A DNA stretch of 64,000 nt from Achromobacter anxifer (GCF_903652925.1 NZ_CAHLAR010000011.1:62001-126000); one strand, 5' to 3'; positions 50,691 through 59,768 are shown, counted from the first letter of the stretch. Notes: a model not told the origin generated them from the sequence alone. Translations and numbers: made by a program.

Positions 50691-53396
50691 CTATGCTGCG
50701 AATTCTAAAGCCTTGGATACGATTTCCTGCACGTTGCGCGACAAGCCCTCATGCGCGCGCACCTGTTGCAGGGCTGCCTGCATGGGCGTGCGCAGGGCGG
50801 GTACGAAGCGCGACCAGTTGTCCAGGGCGCGTGCCAGGCGGGCCGCGATCTCCGGATTGAGCGCGTCCAGCGCCAGCACCTGTTCGGCCCAGAAGGCATA
50901 GCCGGAGCCGTCCGGGTGATGCATGCCGCGCGCGTTGTTCAGGCAGAACTGGAAGATCAGCGCGCGGGCGCGGTTCGGGTTGCGCAGGGTAAAGGCGGGG
51001 TGCTGCATCAGCTCGCGCGCCGTTTGCACCGTCGTCGAGCGGGCCGCGGCTTGCAGCGCGAACCACTTGTCCACCACCAGGGCGTTGTCGCGCCACTTGT
51101 CGTAGAACGCGGCCAGCGCTTCTTGCGGAAAATCTCCCTGGCCGAAATTGATCAGGGCGGACAGGGCAGCCATGCTGTCGGTCATGTTGCCGGCCTTGTC
51201 GTACTGCTGCTCGGCCAGGCGTTGCGCGTCCAGTTCGCCTGCCGCCATCAGGTGGCTGAGCGCCAGGTTTTTCAAGGCGCGCTTGCCGGCCGGCACCGGC
51301 GCGGGGCTGTACTCGCCGGGCGTCTGGTTGTCGTCGAAGGCTTGGCGGAACTCGGCGGCCAGCTGGCGGCCCAGTTCGGCGCGCAGGAAGTCGCGCGCGA
51401 CGGCCAGCGCGGGCGGATCCACCTGTTGCATGCGTTCGGCCAGGGTCTTTTCGGACGGCAACGCCAGGGCGCGGGCGCGGTAGGCGGCGTCGATCGCCGG
51501 ATCCGTCAGCAGCGCGCGCCAGGTTTCGATGAAGGCGGCATCGGCATGCAGCGTCTTGCCAGCCTGGCGGGCGGCGGCCAGCGCCAGGATCTGGCGGGTG
51601 GCGAACTCCTGGCCGGCTTCCCAGCGGGCGAAGGGGTTGCTGTCGTGCGCGGACAGCAGGGCCAGTTCCTCGTTGGTCCAGCCGTACTCGACGATGACGG
51701 GGGCCGAGAAGTCGCGCAACAGCGAAGGCACAGGGCGCTCGGCGATGTCGTCGAACACCCATTGCTGGCTTTGCTGCGTCAACTCCAGCAACGCGGTTTC
51801 CTTTGACTCGCCATCGTGGCGCAGCGGCAGCGGGCGTCCGCGCTGGTCCAGCAGGCCGATGGCGAAGGGGATGTGGTAGGGCGCCTTGACGTAGTCGGGG
51901 CCGGCCTTCTTTTCCACGCCCATGGGCGGGCATTCCTGGGTCAGCGTCACGGTGCAGCGGCGCGCGGCGGCGTCGTGTTCCAGCTTCACGGTTACGCGCG
52001 GCGTGCCCGCCTGGCGGTACCAGCGGCGGAACACGGACAGGTCGCGGCCCGGATGCTGGCGCACATAGACCGATTCCATGGCGGCGACGAAGTCGTCGCA
52101 GGTCACGGCCTGGCCGTCGTGACGGCGGAAGTATTCGTCCATGCCGGCGCGGAAGCCTTCCTCGCCCAGCAAGGTGTGTTGCATGCGGATGACCTCGGCG
52201 CCTTTCTCGTACACGGTGGCGGTGTAGAAGTTGCCGATTTCCTGGTAGCTTTCCGGCCGGATCGGGTGGGCCATGGGGCCGGCGTCTTCGGGGAACTGGG
52301 CGGCGCGCAGCGCCACCACGTCGTCGATGCGCTTGACCGCGCGGGCGCTGGCGGCCTCGGCGGCGTCCATGCCGTGGGCCATCATGTCGGCGCTGAACTC
52401 CTGGTCGCGGAAGACGGTCAGGCCTTCCTTCAGGCTCAGCTGGAACCAGTCGCGGCAGGTGACGCGGTTGCCGGTCCAGTTGTGGAAGTACTCGTGGCCG
52501 ATGACGGACTCGATGCCTTCGTAGTTGGCGTCCGTGGCTGTGTCGGCATCCGCCAGCACATAGGCGGCGTTGAAGATGTTCAAGCCCTTGTTTTCCATCG
52601 CGCCCATGTTGAAGTCATGGACGGCCACGACCATGAAGCGGTCCAGGTCCAGCTCCAGGCCGAAGCGGCTTTCGTCCCACCGCAGTGCGCGCACCAGGGA
52701 ATCCAGCGCCCATTCCGTCTTGGTCTCGGAACCCGGGTCGCTATAGACCTGCAGCAGCACGTCGCGGCCGCTGGCGGTCTTCACGGTGGTCTCGCGGTGG
52801 GTGAGGTTGCCGGCCACCAGCGCGAACAGGTAGCAGGGCTTGGGGAAGGGATCTTCCCACTCGACCTCGTTGCGGCCGTCGGGCAACTGGCGCGAGGCCA
52901 GCAGATTGCCATTGGACAGCAGCACCGGGTACTCGGGCCGGGCGCGCAGGGTCACGCGGTAGCGCGACATGACGTCGGGCCGGTCGGCGAACCAGGTGAT
53001 GCGGCGAAAGCCTTCGGCCTCGCATTGGGTGAAGAAATTGCCACCCGACACGTACAGGCCCATCAGGGTGGAATTGGCTGACGGCTTGCAGCGGCTGACG
53101 ATTTCCACCTTGGCGCTGGCCGGCAGGCCGTAGAGGGCCAGGCTGTGCTCGGACAGATGGTAGCGGTCGGCGGGCAAGGCCGCGCCATCCACGCCTACCG
53201 AGACGAGTTCCAGATCTTCTCCATCCAGGACCAGGGCGGCGTCGGCGCTGGCCCCAGGCTTGCGTTGCACTTGCATCGTGCAGCGCACTTCGGTCGCGTC
53301 CGGCGCGAGGTCGAAGGCGAGGGCGACTTCGGGAATGTCGTAGGGGTAGGGCTGGTAATCCTTGCGATATACGGTTACGGGCGTGTCTGTGCGCAT
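50691..53396 (-). CDS. pepN: Aminopeptidase N
   Basis: A 901-residue M1 zinc metallopeptidase (E. coli PepN 870) removing N-terminal residues from peptides. GAMEN exopeptidase motif (MGAMENKGLNIFN) and zinc site HEYFHNW with the downstream Glu (LKEGLTVFRDQEFS) are intact. Starts at the ATG 53396; divergent from the DUF4136 lipoprotein gene. Upstream gene of fbp. Confidence 0.97.
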   Translation of the reverse strand: MRTDTPVTVYRKDYQPYPYDIPEVALAFDLAPDATEVRCTMQVQRKPGASADAALVLDGEDLELVSVGVDGAALPADRYHLSEHSLALYGLPASAKVEIVSRCKPSANSTLMGLYVSGGNFFTQCEAEGFRRITWFADRPDVMSRYRVTLRARPEYPVLLSNGNLLASRQLPDGRNEVEWEDPFPKPCYLFALVAGNLTHRETTVKTASGRDVLLQVYSDPGSETKTEWALDSLVRALRWDESRFGLELDLDRFMVVAVHDFNMGAMENKGLNIFNAAYVLADADTATDANYEGIESVIGHEYFHNWTGNRVTCRDWFQLSLKEGLTVFRDQEFSADMMAHGMDAAEAASARAVKRIDDVVALRAAQFPEDAGPMAHPIRPESYQEIGNFYTATVYEKGAEVIRMQHTLLGEEGFRAGMDEYFRRHDGQAVTCDDFVAAMESVYVRQHPGRDLSVFRRWYRQAGTPRVTVKLEHDAAARRCTVTLTQECPPMGVEKKAGPDYVKAPYHIPFAIGLLDQRGRPLPLRHDGESKETALLELTQQSQQWVFDDIAERPVPSLLRDFSAPVIVEYGWTNEELALLSAHDSNPFARWEAGQEFATRQILALAAARQAGKTLHADAAFIETWRALLTDPAIDAAYRARALALPSEKTLAERMQQVDPPALAVARDFLRAELGRQLAAEFRQAFDDNQTPGEYSPAPVPAGKRALKNLALSHLMAAGELDAQRLAEQQYDKAGNMTDSMAALSALINFGQGDFPQEALAAFYDKWRDNALVVDKWFALQAAARSTTVQTARELMQHPAFTLRNPNRARALIFQFCLNNARGMHHPDGSGYAFWAEQVLALDALNPEIAARLARALDNWSRFVPALRTPMQAALQQVRAHEGLSRNVQEIVSKALEFAA

Positions 53397-53545
53397 GGGA
53401 TTGCAGTCCTATATGAACGAGGTCCCTATTGTAGTGGCTGGGCATGACATGCTGCCCTGACCCTTATGGCCTACCGTAAACTTTTCGCGGTAGTCGGGGT
53501 CAAACCCAGTATCATGGCGCCGTCGCGCGCAGGAGGGTTTGCAAA

Positions 53546-54184
53546 ATGTCGAGGTTGTCCATGTTCAATGCACGTCGCTGGGCGGGGCTTTTGGTCGTGG
53601 CGGGAGCATTTGCCTTGGCGGGATGTGCCGCGCCCACGGTTTCCGCGCGGGTGACTTCCTTTCAGCAATGGCCAGCGGGCGTGGAAGGGCAGACCTACCA
53701 GTTCGTGCCGGCGGAGGCCTCGCAAAACAATAATCTGGAATATCAGTCCTATCAGGACATGGTGCGGGCCGGCATCGGCGCCACCGGCCTGGTCGAGGCG
53801 AAGCCGGGCGTCAAGGGCCGGTTCGACGTGTCGTTCCGCTACGGCACCACGCAGACCCAGATCATGGTGCGGCGTCCGTATGACCCGTATTTCTATGGCG
53901 GCTACGGATATGGCGGTTTCTATGGCCCGCGTCCCTGGGGAGCGGGCTATGGCTACTGGGGGCCGGACTGGGTGGATGTGCCCATGGCCGTGCAGCGCAA
54001 TACCCTGACCTTGCAGATCTACGATACCCAGCGCGGCGGCGCGGAGGTATACCGTTCCAGCGCTTTCATACTGAGCGAACGCGACGATTTCCTGCGGATC
54101 ATGCCCTACCTGGTGCGTGCAATATTTGATAATTTCCCCGGAAATAATGGAGCGGAGCGCGAAATCCAGTTTCCGGTGCAATGA
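53546..54184 (+). CDS. DUF4136 lipoprotein
   Basis: A 212-residue protein with signal peptide and lipobox ALAGC (Cys at about 27). The mature domain has the DUF4136 pattern: a YQF segment, an even-spaced DMVRAGIGATGL helix, and a Tyr/Gly-rich loop (YDPYFYGGYGYGGFYGPRPWG) before the closing ERDDFLRIMPYLVRAIFDNFPG. Envelope protein of unknown function. Shares a terminator with the convergent H-NS gene. Confidence 0.85.
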   Translation: MSRLSMFNARRWAGLLVVAGAFALAGCAAPTVSARVTSFQQWPAGVEGQTYQFVPAEASQNNNLEYQSYQDMVRAGIGATGLVEAKPGVKGRFDVSFRYGTTQTQIMVRRPYDPYFYGGYGYGGFYGPRPWGAGYGYWGPDWVDVPMAVQRNTLTLQIYDTQRGGAEVYRSSAFILSERDDFLRIMPYLVRAIFDNFPGNNGAEREIQFPVQ

Positions 54185-54217
54185 ATCTGGCCAGGCTTTT
54201 CTTCAAAAATACAAATG

Positions 54218-54248
54218 AAATCGGCGCACCAAAATGGTGCGCCGATTT
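54218..54248. terminator. Bidirectional terminator between the DUF4136 and H-NS genes
   Basis: A perfect 14-bp stem AAATCGGCGCACCA with its complement (54218-54231 with 54235-54248) and a 3-base loop; A/T-rich on both outer ends. Confidence 0.85.
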
Positions 54249-54270
54249 ATTTCTTACTGGGCAATAGGTT

Positions 54271-54657
54271 TTATTCTTTGATAAGAAAACTATCGCGTGC
54301 GGCGCCAGCGGCTTCTTCCGCGGCGAGCCAGCGAGGAGCCTTGCCACGGCCGCTCCACGTTTCCCCGGTTTGAGGATGGCGGTACTTCGGCGCAACGGCG
54401 CGTTTGGCGGCGTTGGCCGGGCGGGCAGCGGCGCCTGCCTTGCGGCGGCCACCGGTGGCGGCGGCGCGGGCGGGCTTGCCGGCGCCGTAGGCTGCGATGA
54501 TTTCTTCAGGCGTAATGTCGTATTCGCGCATTGACGTGATGATCTGCGTGATCACCGGTTTGCGGCGCTTGGTTTGCAGGACTTCAGCCTTCTTTTGTAG
54601 CTTGTTGATTTCCTTTTCGATCTTTGCTTGCAGTGCTGCGTAGGTTTCTCGGGCCAT
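54271..54657 (-). CDS. H-NS-family nucleoid protein (BpH3-like)
   Basis: A 128-residue H-NS-like DNA-binding protein. An N-terminal coiled coil for dimerisation (about 5-32, LQAKIEKEINKLQKKAEVLQ), a basic Ala-rich linker (60-88), and the C-terminal DNA-binding signature YRHPQTGETWSGRGKAPRWL. Closely resembles what I recall of Bordetella BpH3. It binds AT-rich DNA and silences transferred genes. The 800 bases upstream of its start are themselves AT-richer than the rest of the window. Confidence 0.92.
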   Translation of the reverse strand: MARETYAALQAKIEKEINKLQKKAEVLQTKRRKPVITQIITSMREYDITPEEIIAAYGAGKPARAAATGGRRKAGAAARPANAAKRAVAPKYRHPQTGETWSGRGKAPRWLAAEEAAGAARDSFLIKE

Positions 54658-55051
54658 GGTTTTATTCCTGATTATGGAACTGCTTTAATCGCCGGCGAAG
54701 TTATGTGTAATTGTTGTGCTTCGCATAATACAGAAATTGCGGCTTGACTTCCCGGTTTCTGGAATAATTACTTTGTATCAAAAGAGTTGGCGGCCATTTA
54801 GAGGGCTGCGGGCGGCCGCAAGGAACAAGGGTTGGGAAGAATATTCGCGAATTTGGGACAACTTGAAACAATGCGGGTATTGGTTCACGAGGCGGACAAA
54901 TGGTTCCGAATGGGCTTGCGTGGTGGCGATTTGTTTCGCGTTCCGTGCAGATGGGGGCTGTCAGGCCTTCCGGTTTCAGTAGGTGCGCGCGATGGAGTCA
55001 CCCTGGAAGAGGTCTGATGACGCAGTATGCGGGAACGATTGAATCGTCCTG

Positions 55052-55249
55052 ATGTCGGATAATTTTGCGCTTAGACGTCATGAGGTCCTGGAGTGTAAGT
55101 CGTGGTATGCATCCGACGTATTTCATTTTCATGACAGGTTGTATGACGAGTTTGGTGCGTGCTCCAGGGGTGCTGTTGACATGTATGCCCGGGAGCTGGA
55201 AACGCTCTGCGATGGTACGGAAAAGGGGGGCGCATCGAACGCCGTTTGA
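55052..55249 (+). CDS. Doubtful small hypothetical protein, 65 aa
   Basis: A 65-codon frame with protein-like composition (mixed acidic, basic and aromatic residues, e.g. HEVLECKSWYASDVFHFHDRL) but weak ribosome site. GC at third codon positions is about 60% by count, far below the roughly 90% of its neighbours, suggesting foreign origin or a chance frame. A stem-loop (CATTGCTTA/TAAGCAATG, 55255-55278) follows immediately. A frame on the opposite strand overlaps it. No family recognised. Confidence 0.3.
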   Translation: MSDNFALRRHEVLECKSWYASDVFHFHDRLYDEFGACSRGAVDMYARELETLCDGTEKGGASNAV

Positions 55250-55360
55250 GCATGCATTGCTTAGCTTGATAAGCAATGTTCCGGCCTCATCTATTCTCCA
55301 GAGATAATCCTTCGCCGTATTTTTGCCGTCGCGGGAAGGGCCCGGAGCATCCCCGTCTCT

Positions 55361-55371
55361 GGGGGGGGGGG
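55361..55371 (+). repeat. Homopolymeric tract of 11 G
   Basis: Eleven consecutive G residues lie 97 bases before the tldD start and about 35 bases before its likely -10 (TATGAT, 55407-55412). Tracts of this length are prone to slippage. It is outside any supported reading frame. Confidence 0.95.
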
Positions 55372-55468
55372 CGGCCCGCGACGCGGGGGCAGCGTCGGCG
55401 TTACGATATGATCTTGAGCATCACCGCGAGCGCGCGCCCATGCGCCACCGCCTCCAGAACAGAGTCCT

Positions 55469-56929
55469 ATGAAAATCATCGATCCCGCCATTGCTTCCCT
55501 CGCCACCGCCAAGTCCCTGCTGCTCGACCCCTGGGGGCTGACCGAGGCGGACATGGCGCGCGCGCTGGGTGAGATCTTCACGCACAAGGTCGACTATGCC
55601 GACCTGTATTTCCAGTACACGCGCAGCGAGGGTTGGAGCCTGGAAGAGGGCATCGTCAAGACGGGCAGTTTCTCCATCAGCCAGGGCGTCGGCGTGCGCG
55701 CCGTGAGTGGTGAGAAAACCGCCTTTGCCTATTCGGATTCGCTGTCGCCCGAGGCTCTGCTGTCGTCCGCCCACGCGGTGCGCGGCATTGCGCGCCGGGG
55801 CGCCGGCAAGGTCAAGGTGGCGGCCCAGGTCGAAGCCGAGATCGGCCGCAGCCTGTATGCCGACATCGACCCCGTGGCCACGTTGAGCGCTCCCGAGAAG
55901 GTTGCTCTACTGGAGCGGGTCGAGCGCATGGCGCGGGCGCGCGATCCGCACGTGATCCAGGTCATGGCGGGACTGGGCGCCGAATACGACGTGGTGCTGG
56001 TGGCCGGCAGCGATGGCCGCCTGGCCGCCGACGTGCGTCCGCTGGTGCGCCTGTCGCTGACCGTCATCGCCGAGCGCAACGGCCGCCGCGAGATGGGCCA
56101 TGCTGGTGGCGGCGGACGCCTGGGTCTGGCCTATTTCACGGACGAAATGCTGCAAGGCTACGTCGAGCGGGCGGTGCACGAAGCCATGGTGAACCTGGAA
56201 GCGCGTCCGGCGCCGGCGGGCGAGATGACCGTCGTGCTGGGTTCCGGCTGGCCCGGCATCCTGTTGCACGAGGCCGTCGGCCATGGCCTGGAGGGCGATT
56301 TCAACCGCAAGGGCTCCAGCGTGTTCTCCGGCCGCATCGGCGAGCGCGTCGCTTCCAAGGGCGTCACGGTGATCGATGACGGCACCATTCCGGACCGCCG
56401 CGGCTCGCTGAATATCGACGACGAAGGCAACGCCACCCAGCGCAACGTGCTGATCGAGGACGGCATTCTGCGCGGCTACATGCAGGACACGTTGAATGCG
56501 CGCCTCATGAAGACCGCCGCCACCGGCAACGGCCGTCGCGAATCGTTCGCGCACCTGCCGATGCCGCGCATGACCAACACCTACATGCTGGCGGGCGACA
56601 AGCCGGCCGAGGAAATCGTGTCGTCCGTCAAGCGCGGACTATACGCGGTCAATTTCGGCGGCGGCCAGGTCGACATCACCAACGGCAAGTTCGTGTTCTC
56701 GGCATCCGAGGCCTACATGATCGAGAACGGCAAGGTGACCTACCCGGTCAAGGGCGCCACCCTGATCGGCAACGGTCCGGACGCCATGAACCGCGTCACC
56801 ATGATCGGCAACGACCTGAAGCTGGATTCCGGCGTGGGCACCTGCGGCAAGGACGGGCAGAGCGTGCCCGTCGGCGTGGGCATGCCGACGGTTCGCATGG
56901 AAGGCCTGACGGTCGGCGGTACCGCCTGA
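55469..56929 (+). CDS. tldD: Metalloprotease TldD
   Basis: A 486-residue TldD (E. coli 481). Forms a heterodimeric protease with TldE/PmbA that degrades unfolded peptides and matures microcin-type peptides and the CcdA antitoxin. The zinc motif [11 protein letters not shown] (HExxxH type) and the C-terminal cysteine-containing [11 protein letters not shown] segment are intact. The pmbA gene is not in this window. Preceded by the AT-richer region with a poly-G tract. Confidence 0.95.
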   Translation: MKIIDPAIASLATAKSLLLDPWGLTEADMARALGEIFTHKVDYADLYFQYTRSEGWSLEEGIVKTGSFSISQGVGVRAVSGEKTAFAYSDSLSPEALLSSAHAVRGIARRGAGKVKVAAQVEAEIGRSLYADIDPVATLSAPEKVALLERVERMARARDPHVIQVMAGLGAEYDVVLVAGSDGRLAADVRPLVRLSLTVIAERNGRREMGHAGGGGRLGLAYFTDEMLQGYVERAVHEAMVNLEARPAPAGEMTVVLGSGWPGILLHEAVGHGLEGDFNRKGSSVFSGRIGERVASKGVTVIDDGTIPDRRGSLNIDDEGNATQRNVLIEDGILRGYMQDTLNARLMKTAATGNGRRESFAHLPMPRMTNTYMLAGDKPAEEIVSSVKRGLYAVNFGGGQVDITNGKFVFSASEAYMIENGKVTYPVKGATLIGNGPDAMNRVTMIGNDLKLDSGVGTCGKDGQSVPVGVGMPTVRMEGLTVGGTA

Positions 56930-56944
56930 TTCAAAAAAACGCTG

Positions 56945-56973
56945 GTGACGGCTCAAAAAAATTGTGCTAGAGT
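56945..56973 (+). promoter_or_regulatory. Predicted promoter of the aroG leader
   Basis: GTGACG (56945-56950) and TAGAGT (56968-56973), spacing 17, with an extended -10 TG at 56965-56966. Predicted start near 56980, only a few bases before the leader-peptide ATG at 56982, so the leader may be translated from a nearly leaderless RNA. Confidence 0.5.
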
Positions 56974-56981
56974 CAATCCCC

Positions 56982-57065
56982 ATGAAATTCGCGTCCCCCG
57001 CCTTTTATTTTTATTTTTATGGTTTTCTGAAGCCGCTGGCGGAGGAAGGGACGCGCTCAATCTGA
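56982..57065 (+). CDS. aroG leader peptide (Phe/Tyr attenuator peptide)
   Basis: A 27-codon frame from ATG 56982 to TGA 57063-57065. Residues 8-15 are FYFYFYGF: four Phe and three Tyr codons out of eight, all on TTT or TAT. Codons 8-15 lie between RNA segment 1 (56994-57002) and segment 2 (57034-57046). Ribosome stalling here when charged tRNA-Phe or tRNA-Tyr is scarce would free segment 2 to form the antiterminator. By its position and composition it resembles E. coli PheL. No strong ribosome site is visible upstream. Confidence 0.8.
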   Translation: MKFASPAFYFYFYGFLKPLAEEGTRSI

Positions 57066-57118
57066 AGTTTGGAAAGAATCCCCCCAAAAAAGCCGCCAGC
57101 GAACTGGCGGCTTTTTTT
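57034..57118 (+). promoter_or_regulatory. Attenuator of aroG: antiterminator and rho-independent terminator
   Basis: The terminator is an 11-bp stem (57089-57099 with 57104-57114), loop CGAA, T run 57112-57118. The competing antiterminator pairs 57034-57042 (CGCTGGCGG) with 57093-57101 (CCGCCAGCG), nine perfect pairs that destroy the terminator stem. Segment 56994-57002 can pair with 57038-57046 (8 of 9) and thus block the antiterminator. The logic is that of a classical amino-acid attenuator, lying 65 bases before the aroG start. Confidence 0.85.
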
Positions 57119-57182
57119 GCGCCGCCAGTTGAGGAAACCACCTCGGGAACATCCCCGCGGCGGGCAACCCAGGAGCAGTACC

Positions 57183-58256
57183 GTGTCACACAATACCGAC
57201 GACCTTCGCATTCGTGAAATCAAAGAGCTGAATCCGCCCGCGCATGTCATGCGCGAGTTCGCCTGCACCAAGGAGGCGTCCGACACGGTGTTCGCCGCCC
57301 GCCAGGGGATGCACCGCATCCTGCACGGCATGGATGACCGGATGATCGTCGTGATCGGGCCTTGCTCCATCCATGACACCCGCGCGGCCATCGAATACGC
57401 GAAGCGGCTCAAGCCCGTGCGCGACCGGCTAAGCGCCGACCTGGAAATCGTGATGCGCGTGTACTTCGAGAAGCCGCGCACCACGGTGGGCTGGAAGGGC
57501 CTGATCAACGATCCCGATCTGGACGGCAGCTTCGACATCAACAAGGGCGTGCGCGTTGCCCGCGAACTGCTGCTGGACATCAACAGCCTGGGACTGCCGG
57601 CGGGTTGCGAGTTCCTGGACATGATTACACCGCAGTACATCGCGGATCTGGTCTCCTGGGGGGCGATCGGGGCTCGGACGACGGAAAGCCAGGTGCATCG
57701 CGAACTGGCTTCGGGACTGTCGTGTCCGGTGGGGTTCAAGAACGGCACCGACGGCAACGTCAAGATCGCGGTGGACGCGATCAAGGCGGCATCGCAGCCG
57801 CACCATTTCCTGTCGGTGACCAAGGGCGGGCATTCCGCCATCGTGTCGACGGCCGGCAACGAGGACTGCCACGTCATCCTGCGCGGCGGCAAGACGCCGA
57901 ACTATGACGCGGCCAGCGTCGACGCCGCCTGCCAGGACATGTCCAAGGCCGGCCTGGCGCAGCGCGTCATGATCGACGCCAGCCATGCCAACAGCAGCAA
58001 GAAGCCCGAAAACCAGCCGCTGGTGATCGAAGACGTGGCGCGCCAGATGGAAGCGGGCGACAGCCGCCTGGTGGGCGTCATGGTGGAAAGCCATTTGCTG
58101 GGCGGCCGCCAGGACATGGTGCCGGGCACGCCGCTGGTCTACGGCCAGAGCATCACCGACGGCTGCATCGACTGGGACGCCTCGGTTGCCGTGCTCGAGC
58201 GCCTGGCCCATGCCGTGCGCGAACGCCGCCGGGTCGCCCTGACCTCCGGCAAGTAA
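57183..58256 (+). CDS. aroG: 3-deoxy-7-phosphoheptulonate (DAHP) synthase, class I
   Basis: A 357-residue AroG/F/H-type enzyme condensing phosphoenolpyruvate and erythrose 4-phosphate, first step of the shikimate pathway. Motifs GPCSIHD, FEKPRTTVGWKG, GARTTESQVHRE and DASHANS (metal/substrate residues) are intact. Start GTG 57183 has AGGAG at 57170; the upstream in-frame extension overlaps the attenuator terminator and is not coding. Allosteric type (Phe or Tyr) cannot be told by eye. The Phe/Tyr leader shows expression follows both amino acids. Confidence 0.95.
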   Translation: MSHNTDDLRIREIKELNPPAHVMREFACTKEASDTVFAARQGMHRILHGMDDRMIVVIGPCSIHDTRAAIEYAKRLKPVRDRLSADLEIVMRVYFEKPRTTVGWKGLINDPDLDGSFDINKGVRVARELLLDINSLGLPAGCEFLDMITPQYIADLVSWGAIGARTTESQVHRELASGLSCPVGFKNGTDGNVKIAVDAIKAASQPHHFLSVTKGGHSAIVSTAGNEDCHVILRGGKTPNYDAASVDAACQDMSKAGLAQRVMIDASHANSSKKPENQPLVIEDVARQMEAGDSRLVGVMVESHLLGGRQDMVPGTPLVYGQSITDGCIDWDASVAVLERLAHAVRERRRVALTSGK

Positions 58257-58358
58257 GTCCTCGGCTGCGCCGCGGATCGCCAGTGTCTGGCGGTGCGCGG
58301 CGCGGGGCGCGCGGCGGCGTAGAATAATCAGGTTACCGAACCCGAGAACACGCTGATC

Positions 58359-59768
58359 ATGAACGCTCCCTTGCACGCTGAATCGTTGCGCCGCCCGGTG
58401 CCGGCCGCTTGTCTGGATGCCTTGCGCGCGCGCTTTGGCGACCGCCTGTCCGAATCCTCCGCCATGCGCGAGCACCATGGCCGCGACGAATCCCCTTATC
58501 CGGCCATGCCGCCGGATGCCGTGGTCTTCGCACACACGACCGAGGAAGTGGCCGAGGTCGCCAAGCTGTGCAACCAGTACCGCGTTCCCTTGATTCCCTA
58601 CGGCGCTGGCTCCTCCCTGGAAGGCCACATCCTGGCGATCCAGGGCGGCATCAGCCTGGATCTGTCGCAGATGAACAAGGTGCTGGCGGTCAACGCCGAA
58701 GACCTGACCGCGACGGTGCAGGCGGGCGTGCTGCGCAAGCAGCTCAACGAGGAAATCCGCGACACCGGCCTGTTCTTCCCGATCGATCCGGGCGCCGACG
58801 CCAGCCTGGGCGGCATGGCCGCCACGCGCGCTTCCGGCACCAACGCCGTGCGCTACGGCACCATGCGCGAGAACGTCATGTCGCTGACCGTGGTGACGGC
58901 CGACGGCCGCGTCATCCGCACCGCGGGCCGCGCGCGCAAGTCCTCGGCCGGGTACGACCTGACCCGCATCTTTGTCGGCAGCGAAGGCACGCTGGGCATC
59001 ATCACCGAAGTGACGGTGCGCCTATATCCGCAGCCCGAAGCCGTGTCGGCCGCGGTCTGCAATTTCCCCACGCTGGATTCGGCCGTGCAGAGCGTGATCG
59101 AGATCATCCAGATGGGCGTGCCGATTGCGCGCGTCGAGTTCATGGACGCGGCCAGCGTGCGCGCGGTGAATCTGCACAGCAAGCTGACGCTGCGCGAAAC
59201 GCCGCTGCTGGTGTTCGAGTTCCATGGCAGTCCGGCCGGCGTGCAGGAGCAGGCCGAAACCGTGCAGGCAATCACGGCGGATCATGGCGGCATGGACTTC
59301 GAATGGGCCGAACGCCCCGAGGACCGCAGCCGCCTGTGGACCGCGCGCCACAACGCCTACTTCGCCGGCCTGCAACTGCGTCCCGGCTGCCGCGCCAGCA
59401 CCACCGACGTCTGCGTGCCGATCTCGCGCCTGGCCGATTGCGTGCGCGACACGGTCGAGGAACTCGACCGCGCCAGCTTCCCCTACACGATCGTGGGCCA
59501 CGTCGGCGACGGCAACTTCCATGTGCTGATGCTGCTGGACGCGGACAGCGCCCAGGAATGGGAAGAGTCCGAGGCCATCAACCACAACCTGGTGCGCCGC
59601 GCGATCGCGGCCGACGGCACCTGCACGGGCGAGCACGGCGTGGGCTTGCACAAGATGCAGTTCATGGCCGAGGAGCATGGCGAGGATGCCCTGGATCTGA
59701 TGCGCAGCCTGAAGCACGCGTTTGATCCGAACAACATCCTCAACCCGGGCAAGATCGTGTCCTGGTAA
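58359..59768 (+). CDS. FAD-linked oxidase, D-lactate dehydrogenase (cytochrome)-like
   Basis: A 469-residue member of the FAD_binding_4/FAD-oxidase_C family. The FAD-binding segment PLIPYGAGSSLEGH with DPGADASLGGMAATRASG (residues about 75-165) and the C-terminal GHVGDGNFHVLML and GTCTGEHGVGLHK (metal/substrate) regions fit D-lactate or 2-hydroxyglutarate dehydrogenases. It donates electrons to cytochrome c or quinone. It lies upstream of glcDEF but has its own terminator. Confidence 0.88.
   Translation: MNAPLHAESLRRPVPAACLDALRARFGDRLSESSAMREHHGRDESPYPAMPPDAVVFAHTTEEVAEVAKLCNQYRVPLIPYGAGSSLEGHILAIQGGISLDLSQMNKVLAVNAEDLTATVQAGVLRKQLNEEIRDTGLFFPIDPGADASLGGMAATRASGTNAVRYGTMRENVMSLTVVTADGRVIRTAGRARKSSAGYDLTRIFVGSEGTLGIITEVTVRLYPQPEAVSAAVCNFPTLDSAVQSVIEIIQMGVPIARVEFMDAASVRAVNLHSKLTLRETPLLVFEFHGSPAGVQEQAETVQAITADHGGMDFEWAERPEDRSRLWTARHNAYFAGLQLRPGCRASTTDVCVPISRLADCVRDTVEELDRASFPYTIVGHVGDGNFHVLMLLDADSAQEWEESEAINHNLVRRAIAADGTCTGEHGVGLHKMQFMAEEHGEDALDLMRSLKHAFDPNNILNPGKIVSW

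Larger units (their letters stand above)
54658..55468. other. AT-richer, gene-poor region between the H-NS gene and tldD
   Basis: An 811-base stretch with clearly lower GC than the flanks and no recognisable gene. Contents: the H-NS promoter region; several short frames of weak quality (for example one of 48 codons starting at 54871); a better 65-codon frame at 55052-55249; a 9-bp stem-loop at 55255-55278; an 11-G tract at 55361-55371; and the tldD promoter near 55407. It looks like decayed or transferred DNA. Confidence 0.6.

Noticed and set aside
54716-54982. 88-codon frame in the AT-rich region
   Set aside because: No ribosome site, improbable composition, overlapping alternative frames of equal quality.
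57069-57182. Upstream extension of the aroG frame
   Set aside because: It runs through the attenuator terminator; the GTG at 57183 has a good ribosome site and matches family length.
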